Below are positions 1 to 8,665 of a stretch of 42,870 nt of DNA, piece by piece. Source of the stretch: Pseudomonas folii (GTDB taxonomy: Bacteria; Pseudomonadota; Gammaproteobacteria; Pseudomonadales; Pseudomonadaceae). The notes below the pieces were generated by a model. It saw nothing but the letters and a program-made list of their open reading frames with translations, made no database searches and had not been told where the DNA came from. Position 1 is the stretch's first letter. Each line of letters opens with the position of its first letter. The translations under genes and the position numbers were made by a program. The stretch lies in NCBI RefSeq assembly GCF_014357575.1, contig NZ_JACONW010000039.1, forward strand, positions 1 through 42,870, written 5' to 3'.

Positions 1-5
1 AGCCG

Positions 6-1064
6 TCAGGCATTTCCCATCTGCTTCATCCGCGCGGCTTGGGTGAAGTCCAGCATCCGCTGCAACGGCCTGACCGCATGAGGAATCACCGCCGGGTCGA
101 CGAAGATCTCGTTGGTCCCCTCTCGCAAACACTGCAAGGTACGCTCAAGGGTATTCATCGCCATCCACGGGCAATGCGCGCAACTGCGGCAGGCCGCACC
201 ATTACCGGCAGTTGGGGCTTCGATGAAAATCTTGTCCGGGCACAGCTGCTGCATCTTGTAGAAAATGCCGCGATCGGTGGCCACGATGAACATCTTATTT
301 GGCAGCGTCTGTGCGGCCTTGATCATCTGGCTGGTCGAGCCGACCGCATCGGCCAGGTCGATCACTGACTCCGGCGACTCAGGGTGGACCAGAATCGCCG
401 CCTCCGGATACAGCGCCTTCATGTCTTCGAGTTGCTTGGACTTGAACTCCTCGTGGACGATACAAGCGCCGTCCCAGAGCAGCATGTCCGCACCGGTTTC
501 GCGCTGGATATAACGACCCAGATGCTTGTCAGGTGCCCAGATGATTTTCTCGCCGTTGTCCATCAGGCTTTCAACGACCTCCAGCGCACATCCGGACGTC
601 ACAACCCAGTCCGCACGGGCTTTGACCGCTGCCGAGGTATTGGCGTAAACCACCACCGTACGCTCCGGGTGCTGATCACAGAACGCCGTGAACTCATCCA
701 CCGGACACCCCAGATCCAGCGAGCAGGTCGCCTCAAGGGTCGGCATCAGCACGCGTTTTTCAGGATTGAGGATCTTGGCGGTTTCGCCCATGAAGCGCAC
801 GCCAGCGACAAGAACGGTCTTCGCCGAATGGTTATTGCTGAAACGAGCCATTTCCAGCGAGTCGGATACGCAGCCGCCGGTTTCTTCCGCCAGCGCCTGA
901 ATGACAGGATCGCAGTAATAATGCGCCACCAGCACAGCGTCCTGGGCCTTGAGTTCGGCCGCAATCGCAGCGCGGTAATGAGCCTGCTCTTCAATGCTCA
1001 GCTCTTTGGGCTGTTTGGCATCGAGATGGGCCTGGACCAACAGGCGTTCGGAAATTTGCGTCAT
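6..1064 (-). CDS. nadA: Quinolinate synthase A
   Basis: This cytosolic enzyme condenses iminoaspartate (made by NadB) with dihydroxyacetone phosphate to give quinolinate in de novo NAD synthesis. The 352-residue protein shows the cysteines expected for the single 4Fe-4S cluster: C114/C120 in CSLDLGC, C159 in TSGCA, and the [10 protein letters not shown] motif at about 292-300. I chose the ATG at 1064 (MTQISERLL) because it gives the usual family length. A longer frame runs up to 1130 but adds a low-complexity leader across the upstream terminator. The gene stands alone here; its minus-strand upstream neighbour is the accessory segment, separated by a terminator hairpin. Identification is secure. 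Confidence 0.97.
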   Translation of the reverse strand: MTQISERLLVQAHLDAKQPKELSIEEQAHYRAAIAAELKAQDAVLVAHYYCDPVIQALAEETGGCVSDSLEMARFSNNHSAKTVLVAGVRFMGETAKILNPEKRVLMPTLEATCSLDLGCPVDEFTAFCDQHPERTVVVYANTSAAVKARADWVVTSGCALEVVESLMDNGEKIIWAPDKHLGRYIQRETGADMLLWDGACIVHEEFKSKQLEDMKALYPEAAILVHPESPESVIDLADAVGSTSQMIKAAQTLPNKMFIVATDRGIFYKMQQLCPDKIFIEAPTAGNGAACRSCAHCPWMAMNTLERTLQCLREGTNEIFVDPAVIPHAVRPLQRMLDFTQAARMKQMGNA

Positions 1065-1128
1065 GTTCGCTGGACCTGAAAGCGCTCTGATAGCGCACAA
1101 GGCGAGTTTACACCCGAAAAGCAGACAC

Positions 1129-1171
1129 AAAAAAAGCTGGAGATCCTCATTTTCACGGGCCTTCCAGCTTT
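1129..1171 (-). terminator. Rho-independent terminator upstream of nadA
   Basis: The arms AAAGCTGGA (1133-1141) and TCCAGCTTT (1163-1171) form a stem, and on the minus strand a run of seven T follows. About 35 of 43 bases match the terminator behind tRNA-Lys at 15838-15884, including the block GGGCCTTCCAG. It has no obvious gene of its own to terminate, since the nearest upstream minus-strand gene ends at 1349. It may have belonged to a lost tRNA gene. Confidence 0.7.
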
Positions 1172-1184
1172 ATAAGTATGTCGA

Positions 1185-1218
1185 CCAGGGGTCGTGGTTC
1201 GGTCCTGAGGCCAATCGG
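1185..1218 (-). pseudogene. Possible decayed 3' end of a tRNA-Lys
   Basis: This stretch aligns, with a 3-4 base gap, to the 3' half of tRNA-Lys at 15899-15936. Shared pieces are GGGTCGTG (acceptor stem), TTCG (T loop) and CCAAT.GG (T stem and variable loop region). It sits at the same distance from a similar terminator as the intact tRNA does. The match is imperfect and short, so this is a suggestion only. A perfect 9-bp inverted repeat (GCCAATCGG 1210-1218, CCGATTGGC 1225-1233) overlaps its end. Confidence 0.3.
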
Positions 1219-1348
1219 TCACGTCCGATTGGCTCAAGCCGCAGAAGGCGCGCGGATTTTAGCCAGCCCCCTACAGATTTACCATCTGTTTCAGCGGCCT
1301 GCGGCGCCTGATCATTTCCTGGCAATTGACCACATGATTGCGTAGCGT

Positions 1349-2026
1349 TTATTCCGGTAATGCACAGCCTTTCTGTTTGAGGCTATTAATCACCCAACGC
1401 CTATCGCTATTACCTTCGGCGATATCCAGAAGTTGCTGAGTTTCAGCCGCATGTTTTGCGCTGGCTTTGTTCAGTACACTGTCAGCTTCATCAAAAGGAA
1501 TACTTAACAGGCCGTCATCGTCGCCAATAATCATGTCGCCTGGTTCGATGACCATGCCGTTGATTGCAATCGGAACATTAATCTCGCCAGGACCATCTTT
1601 GTAAGGACCACGGTGAGTAATACCCGCGGCAAATACCGGGAAGTCACCTGCCGCAATACTGGCCGCATCACGAATAGCACCATTGATGACAATACCGCCC
1701 AAGCGCTTCTTGATGGCGTAAGCGACCATCAATTCGCCGATAATTGCATTGGTCAGGTCACCTCCGGCATCCACCACAATCACATCGCCCGGCTGAGCAA
1801 TGTCCAGGGCGTAATGCACCATCAGGTTATCGCCGGGGCGGGTTTTCACCGTCAACGCGGGACCGGCAAGAACACCCGAACGGTGCATGGGCCGCAAGGT
1901 TGCGCCCCCGGCGGTCATGCGGTTCATGGAATCGCTGACATTGGCCACAGGCACCTGACGATAACCTTCAACCTGTTCAGCGCTGACCTGACGGGTACGC
2001 TTCAAGACTCTGAATCCACTGGACAT
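1349..2026 (-). CDS. RraA/HMG-aldolase-like protein
   Basis: This is a 225-residue member of the RraA fold that includes 4-hydroxy-4-methyl-2-oxoglutarate (HMG) and 4-carboxy-4-hydroxy-2-oxoadipate aldolases. The family signature is visible: DAGGD near 87, GELM at 97-100 and VINGAIRD with R119-D120, the Arg-Asp pair that binds substrate and divalent metal in true aldolases. Family members cleave 2-oxo acids to pyruvate or decarboxylate oxaloacetate. True RraA, the RNase E regulator, lacks the aldolase role, and the catabolic neighbours favour an aldolase. The ATG at 2026 has GAGG seven bases upstream; a TTG at 2041 is less likely. A 188-bp gap with a weak terminator-like hairpin (2109-2134) separates it from the amidohydrolase gene, so it may have its own promoter. 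Confidence 0.75.
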   Translation of the reverse strand: MSSGFRVLKRTRQVSAEQVEGYRQVPVANVSDSMNRMTAGGATLRPMHRSGVLAGPALTVKTRPGDNLMVHYALDIAQPGDVIVVDAGGDLTNAIIGELMVAYAIKKRLGGIVINGAIRDAASIAAGDFPVFAAGITHRGPYKDGPGEINVPIAINGMVIEPGDMIIGDDDGLLSIPFDEADSVLNKASAKHAAETQQLLDIAEGNSDRRWVINSLKQKGCALPE

Positions 2027-2214
2027 AATGCAGCCTCGCAATAGCTGACGAGCAAAACCAACCGCCCTGCTCTGTCATGAGTTAAATAAACATTCAAAAT
2101 CAAACAACAAAAAAACTGCATGAAGCTTTCTTCAGGGCGAACGAAACCGCACCCCGTATACCGGACATTCAAAAATTCCAACTAACAGCCTTCGCTGTTA
2201 ACGTGCCGTAAACA

Positions 2215-3252
2215 CTAATCAGCAATCGTCAAGTTATAGGTACTAGCGGCTGTCTGACTAAACAAAAAGCGCCTCTCTTCAGTCGTGAAGTTGGCCGTTA
2301 TCTTTTTGAAGGCATTCCACATGACGCCATAGGAATACATTCCCTTATCAACCGGAAAGTTGCTTTCAAACATGCAACGCTCGACACCAAAAGCATCAAT
2401 GCAATGCAGGATGTACGGCCGCCACAACGTCGCGAGCATGTCCGAATCAGGGGGCAATTCATAAGTGTGCAGATCAAAGCCACCGACGTTCATGCCCAAC
2501 CCACCCAGCTTGATCCGTACGTTCGGGCAATTCGCCAGCTGGCAGATCAGCCGCGACCACTCAGCGAAAACTTCATCCCGACGGCCAGCATAAAGTCCCA
2601 CGCCAATGGGCCCACCGACGTGATCCAGCACGATGATCTGATCAGGGAAGGACCTGGCCAGATCCAGCACCTCTTCAAGCTGGGTGTGATAACCCCAGAC
2701 ATCCAGGGTCAGCTCGTAGTCTTTGAGGCGGCTCACGCCCTCGCGGAAACGGGGGTCCATGAGGATGCCTGACGGTGGCGGTTTGGGATTGGAGGTCACC
2801 CGAGGATCAGCATGCCAGGCCGTTACATTACGAATCCCCTGCAACCTTGGGCCGGCCCGCTCAAGCATCTCTTCCAGTACTGGCACCACAGCCTGCCCCA
2901 GACGCAAATCCGCACCGGCCACAATAGCGCCACAAATCCGCGCCGGGCCGTAAAGCCCGCTGGCACTGAGTGCCGCGATACCGTTGGCGAATTCCACTTC
3001 GCCCACACACTGGAAAGGCTCGGGCCGATCCGTGTTGAACATCGAGCGACATTGCATATACACCGACGCCACGATCCGGTGTCCACTATCGATGTCGTCC
3101 AGATAGTCATCCAGCAGGTAATGGTTTTCCGGACGATCCCACAGATGGTGATGTGCATCGACAATCGCCAACTGCGGATCGATCGCCGGTTCATCCACCC
3201 GCGCCAGCCAGTCCTTGCGAACGGGCAGGTGCGGCGATGCAAGCGGTTTCAT
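2215..3252 (-). CDS. Amidohydrolase 2 family TIM-barrel hydrolase
   Basis: The 345-residue protein belongs to the amidohydrolase_2 group of metal-dependent TIM-barrel hydrolases, whose characterised members include L-fuconolactonase and the pyrone-dicarboxylate lactonase LigI. Visible motifs are VDAHHHLWD at about 31-39 (first-strand metal ligands), LDHVGGP in the middle, IKLGGLGM, and FESNFPVDK near the end. A lactone ring-opening or related C-O/C-N hydrolysis is the best guess; the substrate is unknown. Its ATG overlaps the stop codon of the ABC ATPase gene by one base (TGATG), which indicates translational coupling with the importer. No signal peptide is seen, so it acts in the cytoplasm on imported material. 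Confidence 0.8.
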   Translation of the reverse strand: MKPLASPHLPVRKDWLARVDEPAIDPQLAIVDAHHHLWDRPENHYLLDDYLDDIDSGHRIVASVYMQCRSMFNTDRPEPFQCVGEVEFANGIAALSASGLYGPARICGAIVAGADLRLGQAVVPVLEEMLERAGPRLQGIRNVTAWHADPRVTSNPKPPPSGILMDPRFREGVSRLKDYELTLDVWGYHTQLEEVLDLARSFPDQIIVLDHVGGPIGVGLYAGRRDEVFAEWSRLICQLANCPNVRIKLGGLGMNVGGFDLHTYELPPDSDMLATLWRPYILHCIDAFGVERCMFESNFPVDKGMYSYGVMWNAFKKITANFTTEERRFLFSQTAASTYNLTIAD

Positions 3253-3980
3253 CAGTGGGCCCGAATATCAGAGATGAACTTGGCCGCACGCGGGTGTTTC
3301 GGTGCGGTAAAGAAGTCTTCCGGTGCAGCGCGCTCCAATACCTGGCCCGCGTCCATGAACCAGATACGGTCAGCCACTTCCCGGGCAAAGCCCATTTCAT
3401 GGGTGACGCAAATCATGGTCATGCCTTCGGACGCGAGGTCTTTCATGACCTGCAGAACCTCACCGACCATTTCCGGGTCCAGCGCACTGGTCGGCTCATC
3501 GAACAACATGACTGGCGGCTCCATGGCCAAGGCCCGGGCAATTGCCACCCGTTGTTGCTGACCACCGGACAATTGCAGCGGCATGGCATCGGCCTTGTGC
3601 GCCAGACCAACCTTTGCCAGCAGATCGCGGGCGGTTTTCGCGGCGTCGGTCTTGTTACGGTTAAGCACCGTGATTGGTCCGATCATCACGTTATCCAGCA
3701 CGCTCATGTGCGGGAACAGGTTGAAGTTCTGGAAGACGAAGCCCACCCGGCTGCGCAACGCATTGAGGTTCTTTTTCGACGCGTGCACATCTTCACCGGA
3801 AATCAGGATGCTGCCGTCCTGAATCTCTTCCAGACGGTTCACCGTACGAATCAACGTGGATTTACCCGACCCCGACGGCCCGCACACGACAACCACCTCA
3901 CCGGCCGATACTTGCTCGGTGATATCGCTCAGTGCGCGATATTCGCCGTACCACTTGTTCACGTTCTTGAATTCGATCAT
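3252..3980 (-). CDS. Polar amino-acid ABC transporter ATPase (GlnQ-like)
   Basis: This 242-residue ATPase drives import through the two permeases encoded just upstream. It has Walker [10 protein letters not shown] (34-42), the signature LSGGQQQR (137-144), Walker B VMLFDEP (157-163), a D-loop SALDPE and the switch histidine H194 in VTHEMG. These are typical of the PAAT (polar amino-acid) subfamily, which includes GlnQ, HisP and ArtP. Its start overlaps the stop of the upstream permease by four bases (ATGA). The substrate cannot be read from this subunit. Confidence 0.93.
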   Translation of the reverse strand: MIEFKNVNKWYGEYRALSDITEQVSAGEVVVVCGPSGSGKSTLIRTVNRLEEIQDGSILISGEDVHASKKNLNALRSRVGFVFQNFNLFPHMSVLDNVMIGPITVLNRNKTDAAKTARDLLAKVGLAHKADAMPLQLSGGQQQRVAIARALAMEPPVMLFDEPTSALDPEMVGEVLQVMKDLASEGMTMICVTHEMGFAREVADRIWFMDAGQVLERAAPEDFFTAPKHPRAAKFISDIRAH

Positions 3981-4723
3981 TTCGGTTGCCCCACCAGAAC
4001 TGGATTTTCTTCGACGCTTTCATCTTGGACGCGGGCAGAACCCAGGCGCTTGCGGTTGATGGTGTCTTCCAGCCATTTGGCGAGACGACTCAGCGTGAAG
4101 CACAACACAAAGTAGAAACCGGCCAGCAGCGCATAGACCTCGAACGGCTGGGTCAACAACTGGTTGTTGATCTGATAGGCCGCGAAGGTGACTTCCTGCG
4201 TACCGATCAGGTAAGCCAGCGAGGTGTTTTTGGTGATCATGATGAATTGGTTGAGGATGCTAGGCAGCATGTTGAACAGTGCCTGCGGCAGCACGATCTT
4301 GCGCATGCACTGACCGTAACTCATGCCAATCGCCCGGGCAGCTTCAACCTGGCCTTTAGGCACCGCGTTGATTCCCGCCCGCACCACTTCGCCCAGATAC
4401 GCGCCTTCGTACACCACCAGCGCCACCAGCATGGTGACGAAGCCGGAGATGTTGATTCCGGTGATCAAAGGCACCGCGAAGTAGCACCAGAAGATCAGCA
4501 ACAACAAAGGGATAGCCCGCACGACATAGGTGTACCCCATGGCCACGTTGCGAATCGGTGCAATGGATGACGTACGCGCCAGGCCCATCATGACCGCCAG
4601 CGGGAACGAAATAATCAGCGCAAGCAACGCGATGATGACAGTCAGCGCCAGACCGCCCAGCGGACCCTGTGGATACTGGCCGATCAGGAGCAGAATCCCG
4701 TAATCGTGAAGAATCTCGAGCAT
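3977..4723 (-). CDS. Polar amino-acid ABC transporter permease
   Basis: An integral inner-membrane permease of the HisM/GlnP type. The ATG at 4723 (MLEILHDYG) begins two bases after the stop of the preceding permease and gives 248 residues; an extended frame to 4789 lies inside that gene and is unlikely. Several hydrophobic segments are visible, and the cytoplasmic coupling (EAA) loop reads [23 protein letters not shown], where the conserved EAA...G contacts the ATPase. It forms a heterodimer with the product of 4726-5427. Confidence 0.92.
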   Translation of the reverse strand: MLEILHDYGILLLIGQYPQGPLGGLALTVIIALLALIISFPLAVMMGLARTSSIAPIRNVAMGYTYVVRAIPLLLLIFWCYFAVPLITGINISGFVTMLVALVVYEGAYLGEVVRAGINAVPKGQVEAARAIGMSYGQCMRKIVLPQALFNMLPSILNQFIMITKNTSLAYLIGTQEVTFAAYQINNQLLTQPFEVYALLAGFYFVLCFTLSRLAKWLEDTINRKRLGSARVQDESVEENPVLVGQPK

Positions 4724-4725
4724 GG

Positions 4726-5427
4726 TTACCTCGCCATCCGCAGGTCGATGCGTCGCTGCCAGACGGCACCCAGAATCATGATCGTCCAAGAACCGATCAG
4801 GTAGAACAGACTCGCCACAGCAAAGGTCTGGAAGGTCATGTAGGTTTCACCTTCGATCTGCCGCGTGATGTACATCATTTCTGCGGTGCCAATGGCCATG
4901 GCCAGCGCGGTAGTCTTGAACAGCGAAAGTGCCTGATTGACCAACGACGGAGCCGATGCGCGCATGGCCTGTGGAATAAGAATCTTGCGCAGGGTCTGCA
5001 CGTAATTGATGCCCAGTGCACGTGCGGCTTCGGTCTGGCCGTTGGGCAATGAACGGAAGCCACTGCGCAAGTCTTCGGACACATAAGCAGCGCTGTTCAG
5101 GGTCAGGGCGATGATGGCGAAAATCACTTCACCGCCGTGGCCGTTGATCCAGTCCTGAGCAGCCATCGGCAGCAGTTGCGGGATACCGAAGTACCACACA
5201 AACAACTGCACAAGGCTGGGCACGTTGCGGTGGTACTCAACGAAGACTGCCACCACGAAATCGCCGATCCGACCGGGGATCAACCGGATGCCCATCAACA
5301 GGCAAGCCAGCACGAACGCCAGCACCGCCGAAATGAAGAACAACTGCAGCGTTACCCCTGCACCGCCCAGAAACGCCTGCAGGTAATCCCCCTGGAGCAG
5401 GGAACCGAAGCCATTGAAAATTGACAC
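4726..5427 (-). CDS. Polar amino-acid ABC transporter permease
   Basis: This is the second permease subunit, 233 residues from a GTG at 5427. That start has GAGG five bases upstream, while a GTG at 5433 touches the same GAGG and seems too close. The coupling loop reads TEAARALGINYVQTLRKILIPQ. About five hydrophobic segments are visible. It sits between the binding-protein gene and the second permease, the usual order binding protein-permease-permease-ATPase. A hairpin lies immediately upstream. Confidence 0.92.
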   Translation of the reverse strand: MSIFNGFGSLLQGDYLQAFLGGAGVTLQLFFISAVLAFVLACLLMGIRLIPGRIGDFVVAVFVEYHRNVPSLVQLFVWYFGIPQLLPMAAQDWINGHGGEVIFAIIALTLNSAAYVSEDLRSGFRSLPNGQTEAARALGINYVQTLRKILIPQAMRASAPSLVNQALSLFKTTALAMAIGTAEMMYITRQIEGETYMTFQTFAVASLFYLIGSWTIMILGAVWQRRIDLRMAR

Positions 5428-5439
5428 AAGCACCTCGAT

Positions 5440-5460
5440 CGGGCCGCGTGAAGCGGCCCG
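5440..5460 (-). promoter_or_regulatory. Intercistronic hairpin after the binding-protein gene
   Basis: Eight-base arms CGGGCCGC (5440-5447) and GCGGCCCG (5453-5460) enclose a five-base loop in the 40-bp gap between the binding-protein stop and the permease start. No T-run follows, so it is not a full terminator. Such hairpins often stabilise the upstream message and raise binding protein over permease; that role is inferred here. Confidence 0.55.
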
Positions 5461-5467
5461 CTTTCAA

Positions 5468-6274
5468 TCACTGGAAATCAGATAGCGCGGTGAGTTTCTT
5501 CTCACGTACCAGCTTGTATTCGGTCTGGTCGCCGTACCAGTGATCCCACAGTGCTTGCAGCTCGCCGCTGGCTTCCATGTCCACCAGTGCCTGATTGATG
5601 GCGTTGGTCAGTGCGGTTTCGCCTTTTTTGACACCTACGCAGTTAGGCTCGAAGTGCAGCGCCTGATCGAGAAAGCGCATGTTCTGGCTTCGGGTATGAA
5701 AGCGAATCGACGCAGGCTCGGTCATGGCCATGCCTTGCACCTTGCCTTGTTGCAGGGCGAGAAACGCTGATGGTGCGTCTTCAAAACCTACAACCTTGGC
5801 GTCGGTGATCTGCTGGCGCGCATACAGTTCAGGCGTGGAACTCTTGATAGCGCTGACGCGCTTGTCGGCCAGGTCAGCGAAGGTTTTGATCCCGCTGTCG
5901 CCTTTGACCAGCACCTTGATCGGCACCTGATAGTAAGCCGAGGAGAAATCGATCTGCTCGGCACGCTCTTTGGTGTAACCCAAGGCTGCCGCCACTACGT
6001 CGGCGCGACCGGAAATCAACGTTGGAATCCGCGCACTGACGGCAACGCCTTGCAGCTCGGCCTTTACGCCCAAATGCTTGGCCAGGGATTTACACAGGTC
6101 AACGTCCAGCCCGACGATCTCCCGGGTGGTCGGGTCCTGGTAGCCCAGAGGCACGCTGTCAGTCAGTGTCGCGCAACGTAGCGTGCCACGATCTTTGACG
6201 TCCTGTAAGCCGTCAGCCATTACCGTGGTCGCTGCCATCAACCCCATCAAAGTAAGCAAAACCTTTTTCATCAT
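5468..6274 (-). CDS. Periplasmic amino-acid binding protein (SBP family 3)
   Basis: The 268-residue protein has a clear signal peptide (MKKVLLTLMGLMAATTVMA, cut before DG) and the two-lobed family 3 solute-binding fold typical of polar amino-acid importers. The N-terminal region has GTLRCATLTDSVPLGYQD, and IVGLDVDLCKSLAKHLGV matches the usual GfDvDlak.iA motif. It delivers the ligand to the two permeases. Two adjacent ATG codons (6274 and 6271) could start it. The ligand is unknown; an acidic or hydroxylated amino acid would fit the neighbouring enzymes, but the sequence does not show this. Confidence 0.9.
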   Translation of the reverse strand: MMKKVLLTLMGLMAATTVMADGLQDVKDRGTLRCATLTDSVPLGYQDPTTREIVGLDVDLCKSLAKHLGVKAELQGVAVSARIPTLISGRADVVAAALGYTKERAEQIDFSSAYYQVPIKVLVKGDSGIKTFADLADKRVSAIKSSTPELYARQQITDAKVVGFEDAPSAFLALQQGKVQGMAMTEPASIRFHTRSQNMRFLDQALHFEPNCVGVKKGETALTNAINQALVDMEASGELQALWDHWYGDQTEYKLVREKKLTALSDFQ

Positions 6275-6360
6275 GGTCGGTATCTCTTCAAGAATGAGGG
6301 CAGAAATAAAAACGGATCTTTTTTAGTTTTATAGAAAGCAGTTGTTAGTCACGACCACAA

Positions 6361-7566
6361 TTAATTCAATGCCTGACAGGCCTCTTTCATTCGCCGGCAC
6401 CCTTCAGTAATGATTTCGGTGGACGTGGCGAACGACAGACGCAGATAAGGCGAAAGCCCATAAGCCGCGCCATCCAGAACCGCCACGTTGGCGCTTTCGA
6501 GCAAATAGTTGCGTACATCCAGATCCGATTGCAGCACCACGCCGTCTGGCGTGCGCTTGCCAATCAGGCCGCCGCAGTTAGGGTACGCATAAAACGCGCC
6601 TTCGATATCCAGGCACTTGAGGCCCGGCACATCATTCAAAAGCCCGATGATCAGATTGCGTCGCTCACCAAAGACTCGCGCCGCCTCTTCGACGAAACTA
6701 CCACCCTCTTCCAGCGCTGCCACTGCGGCAGCCTGACTCACCGCCGACGCGCCGCCGATGCTTTGCGACATCAGCTTGTCCATGGCCTTGATCAGCGGCA
6801 GCGGACCGCCCGCATAACCAATGCGCCAGCCGGTCATGGCGTAGGCCTTGGACACGCCGTTAATAACCAGGGTGCGCTCTTTGAGCTCAGGAGCCTGTAC
6901 AGCCGGAGCGGGCAACGCAGCACCGGCGTAATTGAAATACTCGTAAATTTCGTCGGTCATCAACCACACGTGGGGATGGCGCACCAGCACATCGGCGATG
7001 GCCTGCATTTCGGCTTCGCTGTAAATCGCGCCGCTGGGATTATTCGGTGAGTTGAGCACCAGCCATTTGGTCTTCGGCGTGATTGCCGCTTCAAGTTGCT
7101 CAGGCTTGAGCTTGAAGCCTTGGGAGTCCGGGCATTCGAGAATGACCGGCACGCCGCCATTGAGCTTGACGATGTCCGGGTAGCTGACCCAGTAAGGCGC
7201 AGGGATGATCACTTCGTCGCCGTCATCCACCGTGCACGTGAACGCGGTGTAGATCAGTTGTTTGGCGCCCGAACCTACGACGATTTCAGCCAGCGAATAA
7301 TCCAGACCGTTGTCTTGCTTGAACTTGCGCTGCACGGCGGTCTTCAACTGCTGTGTGCCGGTGGTCGCGGTGTAGCGAGTCTGCCCTGCCAGAGCAGCCG
7401 TGCGTGCCGCCTCAATAATCGAGGTCGGAGTGACGAAGTCCGGCTCGCCGACGCAGAAATCAAGAATCTTCTTGCCAGCAGCTTCCAGCTCCATGACCCG
7501 CGCCTTCGCGGCAACACTGGCGGACGATGCAAAACGATTCAGTTTGTTCGAAAGCGGGTACGACAT
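6361..7566 (-). CDS. PLP-dependent aminotransferase, class I/II
   Basis: The 401-residue fold-type I aminotransferase is close in layout to bacterial aspartate aminotransferases of the I-gamma group. Key residues are visible: SPNNPSG (173-179), D205 in TDEIYE, the PLP lysine K240 in GVSKAYAMTGWR, and R248 followed by IGY. It would convert the imported amino acid to a 2-oxo acid. It leads the minus-strand unit and is divergent from the LysR gene. The ATG at 7566 has AGGT upstream. The duplicate nature relative to housekeeping aminotransferases and the importer linkage suggest a catabolic job, which is inference. Confidence 0.88.
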   Translation of the reverse strand: MSYPLSNKLNRFASSASVAAKARVMELEAAGKKILDFCVGEPDFVTPTSIIEAARTAALAGQTRYTATTGTQQLKTAVQRKFKQDNGLDYSLAEIVVGSGAKQLIYTAFTCTVDDGDEVIIPAPYWVSYPDIVKLNGGVPVILECPDSQGFKLKPEQLEAAITPKTKWLVLNSPNNPSGAIYSEAEMQAIADVLVRHPHVWLMTDEIYEYFNYAGAALPAPAVQAPELKERTLVINGVSKAYAMTGWRIGYAGGPLPLIKAMDKLMSQSIGGASAVSQAAAVAALEEGGSFVEEAARVFGERRNLIIGLLNDVPGLKCLDIEGAFYAYPNCGGLIGKRTPDGVVLQSDLDVRNYLLESANVAVLDGAAYGLSPYLRLSFATSTEIITEGCRRMKEACQALN

Positions 7567-7615
7567 GGTGAATGACCTGTGGGTTTAGGCTCGGTTGCCT
7601 TGAAGACTACTGATT

Positions 7616-7648
7616 GCCAAAACGAACAAAAAGCGATTTTTTGTTGGC
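7616..7648. promoter_or_regulatory. Palindromic operator candidate in divergent LysR/aminotransferase promoter
   Basis: In the 132-bp gap between the divergent starts an interrupted palindrome is visible: AACAAAAA (7625-7632), spacer GCGA, TTTTTTGTT (7637-7645), flanked by outer GCCAA (7616) and GGC (7646-7648). LysR-type regulators usually bind dyads of this kind between their own gene and the target operon. The assignment is by position and symmetry. Confidence 0.5.
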
Positions 7649-7698
7649 TTTATTCATCACTTAAAGGCATCTTTCGATCAACGAATCAGGACTTGAAG

Positions 7699-8598
7699 AT
7701 GATCACCATCAAGCAGATTGAAGCGATTTTCTGGGTCGCCCGGCTGGGCAGTTTCGACTCGGCGGCCGATCACCTGAACACCACGCAGTCAGCCATTTCA
7801 AAGCGCATTCATGATCTTGAAACGCGCTACGGGCAACCGCTTTTCGACCGTTCCCGGCGCAGTGCGCAACTTACGCCCATGGGGGAAGAACTGGTGGCGC
7901 TGGCCTCAAGCCTGCTGAATCAGCGAGATGCCATGCTGCAGCGTCTGGAGAGCCCGGAGAACCTGCAACGCAAACTGCGGCTGGGCGTCACGGAACTGAC
8001 CGCGCTGACCTGGTTGCCGGATCTGGTCAGCGGCATCCGCACTGCTTATCCACTGGTGGAAATCATTCCAGAAGTGGACCTGAGCCCCGTGCTTTACGAG
8101 CGTCTGGCGAGTAACTCCATCGACCTGATCATTGTTCCGGACATCTTTCAGGACAATCGCTTCTCCGCAGAGATTCTCGATTCAGTGGAAAACGCCTGGA
8201 TGTGTACACCGGCTCTGGCGGGTGAGCAGACGAGCATGACGCTGGAAGAACTGGCATCGCGCACGTTGATCATTCAGGGCGCGCTGTCAGGGATGGGCAT
8301 GGCGTATGGGCAGTGGTTCAAGATGAAAGGCATCGACATCGTCAAGTCCATTACCTGCAATAACCTGCTGGCGCAGATCGGCCTGGCGGTGTCCGGACTG
8401 GCAACCGCTTGCCTGCCACTACACTGTCTGGGTCACGTGCTGGATCGCAAACAGTTACAGCGGCTGGATGTCACGCCAGCGTTGCCGCAGATCACCTACA
8501 AAGCGATGCACCGCAGCACTGAAGATGACAGGTTCATGGCCGACATTCTGGGCATCACGCGCAACGCATGCGACTTCACCAAGTTCATTATTCACTGA
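7699..8598 (+). CDS. LysR-family transcriptional regulator
   Basis: This 299-residue regulator has an N-terminal winged helix-turn-helix (about 1-60, with TTQSAISKRIHDLETRYG as the recognition region) and a C-terminal effector-binding domain of the periplasmic-binding-protein type. It starts at the ATG at 7699, preceded by AGGA seven bases away; upstream in-frame codons lie in the promoter. It is transcribed away from the aminotransferase-importer-hydrolase unit and is its probable regulator, with the transported amino acid or a breakdown product as the likely co-inducer (inferred). Confidence 0.92.
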   Translation: MITIKQIEAIFWVARLGSFDSAADHLNTTQSAISKRIHDLETRYGQPLFDRSRRSAQLTPMGEELVALASSLLNQRDAMLQRLESPENLQRKLRLGVTELTALTWLPDLVSGIRTAYPLVEIIPEVDLSPVLYERLASNSIDLIIVPDIFQDNRFSAEILDSVENAWMCTPALAGEQTSMTLEELASRTLIIQGALSGMGMAYGQWFKMKGIDIVKSITCNNLLAQIGLAVSGLATACLPLHCLGHVLDRKQLQRLDVTPALPQITYKAMHRSTEDDRFMADILGITRNACDFTKFIIH

Positions 8599-8665
8599 CA
8601 TGCGTGCCCGAGCAGCAAGCCCCGCCATCTGGTAACTTGTCGCGGCTCCCAAAGGACTTTTATCA

